The notes beneath the pieces were generated by a model. The model was not told where the DNA came from. It saw nothing but the letters and a program-made list of their open reading frames with translations, and ran no database searches. A DNA stretch of 64,000 bases from the NCBI GenBank assembly GCA_018661705.1, contig JABJHR010000014.1, positions 62,001-126,000 of the forward strand. The letters run 5' to 3'. Of the stretch, positions 19,653 to 29,786 are shown piece by piece (positions within the stretch are counted from its first letter, which is position 1; every line of letters begins with the position of its first letter). Source of the stretch: Candidatus Woesearchaeota archaeon. GTDB lineage: Archaea; Nanobdellota; Nanobdellia; Woesearchaeales; DSVV01. The translations under genes and the position numbers were made by a program.

Positions 19653-19792
19653 GATAGTAAATTCTATATTAAACTTAATAAACCCCATATTAAAAAAAAT
19701 AAATTTAATATTTGATTAGGTTAATTTTATATATCTCTTAGGTCTATCTATAAATTGGATACAATATCCTTCTAAATAGTTAATGCTAAGGT

Positions 19793-22700
19793 GTGGAAAT
19801 GGTAAAAAATCTATATACAAAAAAGGCTCTTGTTTTAATAGTTGTATTTCTCATGTTTACAATGTTATTAACAACAGCTGTTTCTGCCAAAACCATAAAA
19901 GAAAATAAATCAAACAAATTTTTGCAAGAATTATTATCAAAAGATAACGTTGAAATAATTAAAGGTTCCACTAATAAAGAATTAGATCAGCCATTAGATA
20001 AAAAAAAGGAAAAATCAAGCACATGGGAAAAAATACAAAAAGAAAAGCAAAAAGAAAAAGAAAAAATTAAAGCAAAGAAAGAAAAAGCAAAGAAAAAATT
20101 AAAAAAAGAGCAAGAAAAAGAGAAGAAAAGAATTGAATATGAAATTGAAAAAGCAAAACAAAGATTAGAAAAAAGATTAAAAGGAAAAAGATTAACTGCA
20201 GATGATCTGAAAAAGGCACTTGCTAAAAGCAGATTAATTGCAAAATTAAGAGCAGAACTATTTTTGTCTGATGATATTAAAGAAGCCATAATTGAAGAAA
20301 TAAAAGAAGAAACAGAATTTCTTGTAGATGAATTAAAGCAAATAAATGTAACCCCTGAAACAAAACCATCTTCAGTAACTCCAATCATCCCTGTTGTTGA
20401 GCCTGAGCCAGAACCATTAGATGTTGTGGATAAGAAAAAAAAGAAGAAAAGTGGTGGCGGAGGCGGTGGAAGTAGTTCAGCACCACCAAACAATCCAACA
20501 CCACCAACACCAACAAGTGTTGCTGGCTGTACAGACGAAAATTATTTAGAATATAATCCTGATGCAGAAGCAGACGATGGAAGCTGTGAAACACTTATTG
20601 TTTTAGGTTGCATGGATGCAGAAGCAGATAATTATAACGTAAATGCCAATAAAGACGATGATTCATGTGAATACTTAGGTTGCACAGATGCAAACGCAAA
20701 TAATTTTGATCCTAACGTTAACAAAGATGATAATTCATGCCAATATTTAGGATGTACAGATGAAGAAGCAGATAACTTTGATCCAACAGCCAATGTAAAT
20801 GATGGAAGCTGTGAATTTCTAGGATGTACAGATGCAAACGCAGACAACTTTGATCCAAACGCAAACAAAGATGATAATTCATGTTTATATTCTGGATGCA
20901 TGGATGAAGATGCAAATAATTTTGATCCACAAGCAAATGTCGACGATGACAGTTGCGAATATTTAGGATGTACAGATGTAAACGCAGATAACTTTGATCC
21001 AAACGCTAACGTTGATGATGAATCATGTCAATTTCTTGGATGCACAGATGTAAACGCAGATAATTTTGATGTAAACGCAAATGTAAATGATGGAAGTTGT
21101 GAATATTTAGGTTGCACTGATCCTGCTGCGAATAATTTTGATGAAAATGCAAATACCAATGATGGGAGCTGCACTTATGATATATTTGGTTGCATGGATC
21201 CCAATGCAAAAAATTTTAACCCATTTGCAAATGTCGATGATAATAGCTGCGAATATGATGTTCTTGGTTGTATGGATCCAAACGCAGACAACTTTGATGC
21301 AGAAGCAAATATTGATGATGATAGTTGTGAGTATTTAGGATGCATTAATCCAGAAGCGGATAATTTTGATGAAAATGCAAATGTAGATGATGGAAGTTGT
21401 CAATTTTCCGGATGTATGAATCCAAACGCAGATAACTTTGATCCAAACGCTAATGTAAATGATGGAAGCTGTGAATTTCTAGGATGTACAGATGCAAACG
21501 CAGACAACTTTGATCCTAACGCAAACAAAGATGATAATTCATGTTTATATTCTGGATGCATGGATGCAAACGCAAATAATTTTAATCCACAAGCAAATGT
21601 CGACGATGACAGTTGCGAATATTTGGGATGTACAGATGCAAACGCAGACAACTTTGATCCAAACGCTAACAAAGATGATAATTCATGTCAATATTTAGGA
21701 TGTACAGATCCTGAAGCATTTAATTTTGATCCTAACGCTAATGTAAATGATGGAAGTTGTATTGCAGTAATTGAAGGATGCATGGATGAAAATTATTTAG
21801 AATATGATGCAGATGCAAACACTAACAAAGAAGATATGTGTGTAACTTTAATTGTTTATGGGTGCACAGATCCAGATTATTTAGAGTATAATGCAAATGC
21901 TAATATCGACGATGAAAGTTGTGCCACATTAATTGTTGAAGGCTGCATGGATCAAGAAGCATTTAATTACAATCCATTAGCAAATACTGAAGACAACAGT
22001 TGTATTCCAGTAGTAGAAGGATGCATGGATCAAGAAGCATTTAATTACAATCCATTAGCAAATACTGAAGACAACAGTTGCGTTCCTGTAGTAGAAGGAT
22101 GCATGGATCAAGAAGCATTTAATTACAATCCATTAGCAAATACTGAAGACAACAGTTGTATTCCAGTAGTAGAAGGATGCACAGATGAAGAAGCATTTAA
22201 TTACAATCCATTAGCAAATACTGACGATGGAAATTGTATTCCGGTAGTAGAAGGATGCACAGATGAAGAAGCATTTAATTACAATCCATTAGCTAATACT
22301 GATGATGGTAGTTGTATTCCGGTAGTAGAAGGATGTATGGATGAAAATGCAAATAACTACAATCCTTTAGCAAATATTGATGATGACTCCTGCACTTATG
22401 ATATTCTTGGTTGCATGGATGAAGATGCAAATAATTACAATCCTTTAGCAAATATTGATGATGGTAGTTGCATTTCTGTTGTTAATGGATGCACAGACGA
22501 AGAGGCATTTAATTACAATCCATTAGCAAATACTGACGATGGTAGTTGCATTTCTGTTGTTAATGGATGCACAGACGAAGAGGCATTTAATTACAATCCA
22601 TTAGCAAATACTGACGATGGTAGTTGCATTCCTGTTATTAATGGATGCACAGATGAAGATGCTTTCAATTATAATCCTTTAGCAAATACGGATGATGGAA

Positions 22701-24448
22701 GTTGTATAGCAGTTGTTAATGGATGCACAGATGTAAATGCAAACAATTACAATGAAAATGCTAATGTTGATGACGACAGTTGCACTTATGATCTTCTTGG
22801 ATGTACAGATGCAAACGCAAACAACTTTAATCCATTAGCAAATGTGGATGATGGAACTTGTACGTATGACGTTGAAGGTTGCACAGATGCAAACGCCAAC
22901 AACTTTAATCCATTAGCAAATGTCGATGATGGAACTTGTACGTATGATGTTGAAGGATGCACAGATGCAAACGCCGATAACTTTAATCCAAACGCTAATG
23001 TCGATGACGGATCATGTATTTATTCTGGCTGTATGGATCAACTTGCATTAAATTATAATGCACAAGCAACAATTGATGACAACAGTTGTGAATATAAATA
23101 TCCTTGGCACGAAAATATTTTAACAACATATTTTTGGGTTGGTGAAGCACCAGGTGAAGAAAATAGTTGGGTAGATAATTTTGGGAGTGCTTGGGATAGT
23201 AAATGGATGGAACATTTTGGGGGAGTAGATGATCCTGATTGTAGAGACGGATATCATCCTTGCACATTTACCCCATTAGAAAATCCGTTTTATTGTGCTT
23301 TGCCTTATTCAGACTTTGACGACGAAGGACCAAAAGCAGACAGAGCAGATGTTGTCCCGTGGTTTGGTGATATTGAAAATGTAGACAACCAAAAATCAGT
23401 TATAAAAAACAGATGGATAAGAATTAAATTTAATGATGAATATGCATATTGTCAATGGAGCGATGCTGGTCCAGGAAGTAATGATGACACAGCTTATGTT
23501 TTTGGAGATTCTCAACCAGTTCATTGGGATGAAATTGGATTAGACACAAGTCCCGCCATCAGAGATTATTTAGGAATGGATGGGATGGACTTAGCAGACT
23601 GGCAATTTGTTGATGACCAAGATGTTCCAGACGGACCTTGGACAGACACCATAACAACAACAAGCACTTGCTGGATATATGGTGGAAGCCCTTGCCAAGA
23701 AGAAGACACATTGTTTAATCACAATGTAAATACTGTATTTAATAATGAAGCAAAAGACAGAAAATATTTTGTTTATGAACCAGCCGCATGTAAAAATGAA
23801 GATACTGATTGCCCATTATTATTTATGTTCCATGGTTTAGGAGGAACTGCTGCAGGCGTTACAGGAAACACTTATGGTTGGCAACAAACTGCAGATGATA
23901 ATAACTTTATGGTTGCATTTCCTGATTCATTAACTTTAGAAGCAAAAAACTTTGGAGATTTTTCAGATCCAGCGGGAAAACATTGGGATATAACTCCATT
24001 AATATTTTCAGAAACACAAGACACTAAATTTGTAGAAGAAATGATTACAGAAATTGATTCAATCTATGGGGTTGATGAAACAAAAATATTTACAACAGGC
24101 CATTCTTATGGGGGGTATTTTAGTTATTATCTAAACTTCGTATTAAATAATAAATTCAAGGCGTTTGGTAGCCATTCTGCAGGTTTAATTCCGTATGATA
24201 TTTTAGGATTTACAGTCTATTGGCCAGCTGAACCAAAAAACATATTACAAAATGGAAATACCCCTGCAATCATTATCCATTCCAGTGATGACACAATTGC
24301 CCCACCATTATTTGCAACAACTTTAGAATCACAAATGATTGCAAAACACCATATCCCAGTTCAAAGAATTGATCTAACAAACAAAAACCACAATTGGGAT
24401 AAAACTAAAAACCAAGTGCAATGGGATTTCTTTTTAGCAAATAGTTAA
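19793..24448 (+). CDS. Giant secreted protein: Lys/Glu coiled-coil, 34 GCxDxxAxNxNPxANxDDGSC repeats, accessory domain, C-terminal PHB-depolymerase/feruloyl-esterase-like domain
   Basis: Signal peptide; 34 repeat units counted by eye; LLFMFHGLGGTAAGV..., FTTGHSYGGYFSYYL (GxSxG), late His HNW. Confidence 0.85.
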   Translation: MEMVKNLYTKKALVLIVVFLMFTMLLTTAVSAKTIKENKSNKFLQELLSKDNVEIIKGSTNKELDQPLDKKKEKSSTWEKIQKEKQKEKEKIKAKKEKAKKKLKKEQEKEKKRIEYEIEKAKQRLEKRLKGKRLTADDLKKALAKSRLIAKLRAELFLSDDIKEAIIEEIKEETEFLVDELKQINVTPETKPSSVTPIIPVVEPEPEPLDVVDKKKKKKSGGGGGGSSSAPPNNPTPPTPTSVAGCTDENYLEYNPDAEADDGSCETLIVLGCMDAEADNYNVNANKDDDSCEYLGCTDANANNFDPNVNKDDNSCQYLGCTDEEADNFDPTANVNDGSCEFLGCTDANADNFDPNANKDDNSCLYSGCMDEDANNFDPQANVDDDSCEYLGCTDVNADNFDPNANVDDESCQFLGCTDVNADNFDVNANVNDGSCEYLGCTDPAANNFDENANTNDGSCTYDIFGCMDPNAKNFNPFANVDDNSCEYDVLGCMDPNADNFDAEANIDDDSCEYLGCINPEADNFDENANVDDGSCQFSGCMNPNADNFDPNANVNDGSCEFLGCTDANADNFDPNANKDDNSCLYSGCMDANANNFNPQANVDDDSCEYLGCTDANADNFDPNANKDDNSCQYLGCTDPEAFNFDPNANVNDGSCIAVIEGCMDENYLEYDADANTNKEDMCVTLIVYGCTDPDYLEYNANANIDDESCATLIVEGCMDQEAFNYNPLANTEDNSCIPVVEGCMDQEAFNYNPLANTEDNSCVPVVEGCMDQEAFNYNPLANTEDNSCIPVVEGCTDEEAFNYNPLANTDDGNCIPVVEGCTDEEAFNYNPLANTDDGSCIPVVEGCMDENANNYNPLANIDDDSCTYDILGCMDEDANNYNPLANIDDGSCISVVNGCTDEEAFNYNPLANTDDGSCISVVNGCTDEEAFNYNPLANTDDGSCIPVINGCTDEDAFNYNPLANTDDGSCIAVVNGCTDVNANNYNENANVDDDSCTYDLLGCTDANANNFNPLANVDDGTCTYDVEGCTDANANNFNPLANVDDGTCTYDVEGCTDANADNFNPNANVDDGSCIYSGCMDQLALNYNAQATIDDNSCEYKYPWHENILTTYFWVGEAPGEENSWVDNFGSAWDSKWMEHFGGVDDPDCRDGYHPCTFTPLENPFYCALPYSDFDDEGPKADRADVVPWFGDIENVDNQKSVIKNRWIRIKFNDEYAYCQWSDAGPGSNDDTAYVFGDSQPVHWDEIGLDTSPAIRDYLGMDGMDLADWQFVDDQDVPDGPWTDTITTTSTCWIYGGSPCQEEDTLFNHNVNTVFNNEAKDRKYFVYEPAACKNEDTDCPLLFMFHGLGGTAAGVTGNTYGWQQTADDNNFMVAFPDSLTLEAKNFGDFSDPAGKHWDITPLIFSETQDTKFVEEMITEIDSIYGVDETKIFTTGHSYGGYFSYYLNFVLNNKFKAFGSHSAGLIPYDILGFTVYWPAEPKNILQNGNTPAIIIHSSDDTIAPPLFATTLESQMIAKHHIPVQRIDLTNKNHNWDKTKNQVQWDFFLANS
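20523..23100 (+). repeat. In-frame minisatellite encoding the 34 Cys/Asp/Asn repeats
   Basis: Tandem units of about 22-28 codons, some adjacent units nearly identical at DNA level. Confidence 0.9.
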
Positions 24449-25242
24449 ATCATCTTTTTCTTAACAAATAAATGCACACCATAACCAATTAACCAAGAAC
24501 CTAATAAAGAAACAATTGTTCCCAAGATTAAACCAAGTGGAACAAAACTAAATCTTACAAATACAACAAAAGCAATTACGCTTACTCCTGTAAGTATTGC
24601 TACTTTCATGACAGCAGATGAAAAATCCTTACCATGTGCAAAATGTGTTACAATTATTGTTCCAAGAAACGCTGCTGGGAACATTGCAAATACTCCTCCT
24701 AAGACAGGTCCAGAAACTTTTGCAAGTAAAACAGCAATTGCAATAATTATTCCAGTCATTGAACCCCTAAATAACAACATTGGCAAAGTATGTTTTAATT
24801 TTCTTTTTGATTCTGATTTTATTTTCAAAACTTTTTCAAGTACGTAGTATGAAACAATTAAAACAAACACTAAAACTATCATTGATATCCAAAAGCTTCT
24901 AAAATCTGTAGAATAAACACCTAAGGACAATACAAACCAAACTAATAATAATGAACCTAAAGCTAACCAAAAATTAATTTTCCTAACAAGAGAAAGATAT
25001 ACAAGCATAGATAAATAAATCACCGCCCCAATCAAAGGAGATAAAGTAGTTGCTTCAGCAGCCGCATTTGTTGATTGAGTCCAGCCAATAAAGAAAAAAG
25101 TAATTAATGCTGTTGATGGAAGTCCAGCAATTATTCCACCTAACTTAGTCCCACATTTTTCAGCAACAACAGTTGCATAAGTAATCCATGCACCACCTAT
25201 AATGAATGATAAGATTAATTTTAGCAGGAATATTTGCTCCAT
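24445..25242 (-). CDS. Polytopic membrane protein
   Basis: 265 aa with many TM segments; overlaps the end of the esterase gene by 4 nt, convergent. Confidence 0.65.
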   Translation of the reverse strand: MEQIFLLKLILSFIIGGAWITYATVVAEKCGTKLGGIIAGLPSTALITFFFIGWTQSTNAAAEATTLSPLIGAVIYLSMLVYLSLVRKINFWLALGSLLLVWFVLSLGVYSTDFRSFWISMIVLVFVLIVSYYVLEKVLKIKSESKRKLKHTLPMLLFRGSMTGIIIAIAVLLAKVSGPVLGGVFAMFPAAFLGTIIVTHFAHGKDFSSAVMKVAILTGVSVIAFVVFVRFSFVPLGLILGTIVSLLGSWLIGYGVHLFVKKKMI

Positions 25243-25369
25243 ACCTTATATTTCATATTAGAATCATATATAAATCTTACCAAAACCTTTATAATACCTA
25301 TATATTACCTAGTATATTAATTATTATAGGGGTGTATTAGTTCAGAGAGACAATAGAGGTGTCAATATC

Positions 25370-26833
25370 TTGGAATTAGATAATGAGAAACTAAAAGAGA
25401 TAAAAGAAGCTGTTAAGAGTGGAAATATTAAACTTTACCAATTAGAAGAGTATATTTTTGAAACTTTATTTAATTCTGATGCTGAGCAATTTAAACAAGC
25501 AGTTGAAACAGCAGAAAACCTAAGAGCAGAAATAATAGAAGAAGAATTAGGAACAACTTTAGACAAAATAAAAGATTCTGATAAATATAAAGAAAAAGAT
25601 TTCATTAATACTTCTAAATTAAAAGAAGGAAATATTGTAAAAGGTACAGAATTAAAAATAGGAACTGCAAAAATCCCATTAAGTATTGCTGGCCCAGTTA
25701 AAATAAAAACAAATAATTTTGAAAATAGTTTTTATGTTCCAATTGCAACAAATGAAGCTGCATTAATTGCGGGATTAAACCGAGGTTTTAAAGCAACAAA
25801 CCAATCAGATGGAATTAAAACTTCAGTTACATATAATGGAATGACAAGAGCACCATTATTAGAAGCAAATGATATTTATAATGCACAAAAGTTTGCAAAT
25901 AGCATTAACGATGGAAAGTACAATCAATTATTTGAAAGGGTTGTAAAAGAAAATGCAGAATATTCTTCTTTTATGGATGCAAAAGCATTTCAAATACAAA
26001 ATAAAATTTGGTTACGATTAAAGTTTAATACTGGAGAAGCAATGGGAATGAATTCTGCAGTAAAATACACAACCTTAATCATGAAAGAACTTCTTGATCA
26101 AAATAAACATCCAGAAAATAAAGATATAAAATTAATTGCATTAAGTGGAAATCTTTGTTGTGATAAAAAATCCGCATCAATCAATATAACAGAAGGTCGA
26201 GGATATAAGGCAGAAGCAACAATTATAATTTCAAAAGAAAAGATAAAAGAAATATTTAACACAACTCCTGAAAAAATAATCAAACTAAATTTTTGGAAAA
26301 ATCATTTCGGCAGCAGTTTAGCAGGTTCTGTTACAGGACTAAATGCAAACGCTGCAAATACAATTGCTGCAATCTTTGCTGCAACTGGTCAAGATTTAGC
26401 GCAAGTTGTTGAGTCTTCTACTTGTTATACTTTTGCTGCCCCTGTTCCTGAAAAACAATGTGAAAATTTAGGTTATGAAAAAGGCGCATTAAAGTTTAGT
26501 GTTACTCTACCTTGCTTAGAAATAGGTACAATTGGTGGGGGAACTCAATTTGGAACTGCAAAAGAAGCAATTAACACAATTTTTGCATTAATCACAAAAG
26601 AACTAGCTAATACAAACAATGCAAATAAAGACGAGCTACTTATAGAAGATTTGAATAAATATATAAATCATGAGGGGACAAAAAACCCTAAATCAATAAT
26701 CTTCGCACAAGTTATTGCTGCCGCAGTTTTATCACAAGAATTAAATTTATTAGCTGTACTTGCAAATGAATATGCATTATGTAATTGTCATATGGCACTA
26801 GCAAGAGGAGAAGTTGAGAGTGAGAGAGAATAA
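25370..26833 (+). CDS. hmgA: HMG-CoA reductase (class I-like)
   Basis: VPIATNEAALIAGLNRGFKA, GEAMGMNSAVKYT, LSGNLCCDKKSASINITEGRGYKAEA, GTIGGGTQFGTA; TTG start in the supplied ORF. Confidence 0.92.
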   Translation: MELDNEKLKEIKEAVKSGNIKLYQLEEYIFETLFNSDAEQFKQAVETAENLRAEIIEEELGTTLDKIKDSDKYKEKDFINTSKLKEGNIVKGTELKIGTAKIPLSIAGPVKIKTNNFENSFYVPIATNEAALIAGLNRGFKATNQSDGIKTSVTYNGMTRAPLLEANDIYNAQKFANSINDGKYNQLFERVVKENAEYSSFMDAKAFQIQNKIWLRLKFNTGEAMGMNSAVKYTTLIMKELLDQNKHPENKDIKLIALSGNLCCDKKSASINITEGRGYKAEATIIISKEKIKEIFNTTPEKIIKLNFWKNHFGSSLAGSVTGLNANAANTIAAIFAATGQDLAQVVESSTCYTFAAPVPEKQCENLGYEKGALKFSVTLPCLEIGTIGGGTQFGTAKEAINTIFALITKELANTNNANKDELLIEDLNKYINHEGTKNPKSIIFAQVIAAAVLSQELNLLAVLANEYALCNCHMALARGEVESERE

Positions 26834-26847
26834 ATTATAATTAATTA

Positions 26848-26952
26848 GAAAATAACAACAAGGCCAGGCGAGTTGAAAGCTTGCTTGAAACGAGTAGGAT
26901 TTTTTGAACAGAGTGAAAAAAGTCCGTCTGTGCCATTATTGTTGTTGTTTTC
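26848..26952 (-). repeat. Family A structured repeat, copy A3
   Basis: Reverse complement reads ATGGCACAGACGGACTTTTTTCACTCTGTTCAAAAAATCCTACTC-GTT-TCAAGCAAGCTTTC-AAC-TCGCCTGGCCTTGTTGTTATTTT. Confidence 0.85.
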
Positions 26953-26991
26953 TACATCAAGATCATCAAAAAAATAAAGGTTTACCACAAA

Positions 26992-28047
26992 ATGATAAAA
27001 AAACTCAATATTGGAATTACTGGATTCGGTTGTTACATTCCGAGATTTAGAATTAGAACAGATGACATAGCTGTAGCTAATAACCAAAATGTTGAGTTAA
27101 TTAAAGGAGCTCTTCTTATCAACGAAAAAACAGTTCCTAACAAAGATGAAGATGCAATTACAATTTCTGTAGAAGCTTCTAAAACCGCATTATTAAGAGC
27201 AGGTGTTTCACCAAAAATGTTAACTGCGATTTACATGGGGAGTGAATCACATCCTTATGCTGTTAAATCAAGCAGTGCAATAATTGGTGAAGTTTTGGGT
27301 GTTGGAGAAAATTTTATGGCTGCAGATACAGAGTTTGCATGCAAAGCAGGAACAGCTGCACTACAAATGATAAGTGGAATGGTTGAAGGAGAATTAATTA
27401 ATTATGGTTTAGCAATTGGTGCAGACACATCACAAGGATCACCAGGAGATGCATTAGAATATAGTGCTGCTGCTGGAGGCGCTGCTCTTATTATTGGAAA
27501 AAATAAATCTGAAATTTGTGCAAATATTTTATACACATTATCAAGAACTTCTGACACTCCTGATTTTTGGAGACGAAACAAACAGCAATATCCTTCACAC
27601 ATGGGAAGATTTACTGGAGAAGAAGCATATTTTAAGCATGTAATTTCTACAACAGAAGCAATGTTAAATGAAACTGGTTTTAAAATTTTAGACTTTGATC
27701 ATGTTGTTTTACATCAACCAAATGGGAAATTCCCATTAAAGGCAGCAAAAGCATTAGGAGCATCAAGAGAACAATTAAAATACGGCATTGTTGTACATGA
27801 TATTGGTAATACTTATTCAGGAAGTTCATTATTAGGATTAGTTAATGTTCTAGAAAATGCACAACCTGGTCAAAAAATACTATTAACATCATATGGATCA
27901 GGAAGTGGATCAGACTGTTTTATTATTGAAACCACTGAAAATATCTTAGAAAAGCAGAAAATAGGCAAAAGATTAATAAATTACTTGAGTGATAAGCAGT
28001 ATGTTAACTATAATCAGTATCGACAGATGGTTAAAATGATACATTGA
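26992..28047 (+). CDS. Hydroxymethylglutaryl-CoA synthase (archaeal type)
   Basis: GITGFGCYIPRFRI..., EFACKAGTAALQM, HQPNGKFPLKAAKALG, YGSGSGSDCFII. Confidence 0.92.
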   Translation: MIKKLNIGITGFGCYIPRFRIRTDDIAVANNQNVELIKGALLINEKTVPNKDEDAITISVEASKTALLRAGVSPKMLTAIYMGSESHPYAVKSSSAIIGEVLGVGENFMAADTEFACKAGTAALQMISGMVEGELINYGLAIGADTSQGSPGDALEYSAAAGGAALIIGKNKSEICANILYTLSRTSDTPDFWRRNKQQYPSHMGRFTGEEAYFKHVISTTEAMLNETGFKILDFDHVVLHQPNGKFPLKAAKALGASREQLKYGIVVHDIGNTYSGSSLLGLVNVLENAQPGQKILLTSYGSGSGSDCFIIETTENILEKQKIGKRLINYLSDKQYVNYNQYRQMVKMIH

Positions 28048-28126
28048 GGAAAGTTGGAAGTAAGAGGTAGGAAGTAAGAAGTAAAAGAACTTCATACCTT
28101 TAATATTATGCCACTTATATTAAAAA

Positions 28127-29287
28127 ATGGAAAAAATTGGAATAATTGGAGTTGGAGCAACAAAGTTCGGTGAACTTTGGAAGCATGGATTAAGAGACCT
28201 TTTAGCAGAGTCCCAACTAAAAGCAATAGAAGATGCAGGTATTAGTGAAAGACAAATTGATATGATTTTTACAGGAAATATGTGTTCTAGTGATTTTTCT
28301 GGCCAAAGCCATCTTGGTAGTATGGCTGCTGAAATTTTAAACGTAAATGTTCCTTCAATAAAAGTAGAAGCTGCTTGTGCTTCAGGAAGTGTTGCATTAA
28401 GACAAGGTTTGCAAGCAATTAAATCAGGAGAAGCAGATATTGTTCTTGTTAATGGAGTAGAAAAAATGACAGATGTTCAAACAAGACAAGCAACTACTGG
28501 ATTAATGGGGGCAGGTGACGAAGAATGGGAAGGCTTTAATGGCTTAACTTTCTGCGGACTTTATGCCATGATTGCTAGAGCTTACATGCACAAATACAAA
28601 CTAACAAGAGAACAATTAGCTATGGTGAGTGTTAAAAACCATAAACACGCTACTTTAAATCCAATTGCTCATTTTCATAATGAAATTACAGTTGATCAAG
28701 TTCTAAACTCATCAATTATTGCAGATCCTTTAACATTATTAGATTGTTCACCAATTACAGATGGAGGTGCTTCTTTAATTTTAGCAAAAGAAGAGATTGC
28801 TAAGAAATTTGAATCTCCAATTTGGGCATTAGGAAGTGGACAAGCAAATGACACATTAAGTTTACATGCTCGTAAATCATTAACAGAAATTCCTGCTACC
28901 ACACATGCTGCACAACGAGCATTAATGCAAGCAAAAATAGGAATTGATAAAATAGATGTTACAGAAGTTCACGATTGTTTTTCAATTGCAGAAGTTATGG
29001 CAATCGAAGATTTAGGATTAGTGCCAAGAGGCGATGCAGGAAAAATAATGGAAGAAGGCTTAACTTATTTTGATGGCAAAATCCCAGTTAATAGTTGCGG
29101 AGGTCTAAAAGCATGTGGACATCCAATAGGAGCAACTGGAATAAAACAAGTTTGGGAAATTGTTAAACAACTTAGGGGAGAGGCTGGTAAGAGACAGATT
29201 CATAACGCAAACATTGGATTAACACACAACGTAGGTGGAACTGGAAGTACAGTTGTTGTAAATGTTTTTGGAAGAGAAAGAGGTTAA
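28127..29287 (+). CDS. Acetyl-CoA acetyltransferase (archaeal thiolase of the HMGS complex)
   Basis: GVGATKFGELW..., EAACASGSVALRQG, NSCGGLKACGHPIGATGIKQ, HNVGGTGSTVVVNVFGR. Confidence 0.92.
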   Translation: MEKIGIIGVGATKFGELWKHGLRDLLAESQLKAIEDAGISERQIDMIFTGNMCSSDFSGQSHLGSMAAEILNVNVPSIKVEAACASGSVALRQGLQAIKSGEADIVLVNGVEKMTDVQTRQATTGLMGAGDEEWEGFNGLTFCGLYAMIARAYMHKYKLTREQLAMVSVKNHKHATLNPIAHFHNEITVDQVLNSSIIADPLTLLDCSPITDGGASLILAKEEIAKKFESPIWALGSGQANDTLSLHARKSLTEIPATTHAAQRALMQAKIGIDKIDVTEVHDCFSIAEVMAIEDLGLVPRGDAGKIMEEGLTYFDGKIPVNSCGGLKACGHPIGATGIKQVWEIVKQLRGEAGKRQIHNANIGLTHNVGGTGSTVVVNVFGRERG

Positions 29288-29365
29288 AAAGTTTGTAGTT
29301 GGTGGTTTGTAGTTAGTAGTAGCTAATAAATTACAACAAACAACTCACAACAGACATCTAATAAA

Positions 29366-29776
29366 ATGCATAGACAAAGCCCAATACTAAGATGGAGAAG
29401 ATATCCTGAAAGATATCGTTTAGAAGGAAACAAATGTCTTGAATGTAGTCAGATTTATTTTCCAAAAAAAGAATTATGTGAATGTGGGTGTAAAAGTTTT
29501 GTTAATTATAAATTAAAAGGAGAAGGAAAAATATTAACATTCACAGAAATTAAATCTTCCCCTGAAGAATTCTCTGAAATGACACCTTACTGTGTTGGAA
29601 TTATTGAACTAGAAGACGGCCCAAAAATAACTGCACAAATAGCAGACGCAGATGTCACATGTCTTAAAGTAGGAGACAAAGTAGAATCTACTTTTAGAAA
29701 GTTCACAGCAGTTGGAGATAGTGGTGTTATCCATTATGGATTGAAGTTCAAGAAAGCAAAAAGTTCTATTAATTAA
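29366..29776 (+). CDS. DUF35 OB-fold zinc-ribbon protein (thiolase/HMGS partner)
   Basis: RWRRYPERYRLEGNKCLECSQIYFPKKELCECGC...YCVGIIELEDGPKITAQI. Confidence 0.9.
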   Translation: MHRQSPILRWRRYPERYRLEGNKCLECSQIYFPKKELCECGCKSFVNYKLKGEGKILTFTEIKSSPEEFSEMTPYCVGIIELEDGPKITAQIADADVTCLKVGDKVESTFRKFTAVGDSGVIHYGLKFKKAKSSIN

Positions 29777-29786
29777 CTCTATTTTT

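Noticed and set aside
20385-21698. Antisense and shifted-frame ORFs across the repeat array (20385-20594, 20632-20901, 20718-21002, 21006-21209, 21138-21338, 21400-21672, 21492-21698)
   Set aside because: By-products of the tandem repeat coding strand; translations are low-complexity echoes.
20523-23100. Possible CRISPR array from regularly spaced repeats
   Set aside because: Repeat period is in frame, units are contiguous and encode conserved Cys/Asp peptide; no spacers and no cas genes.
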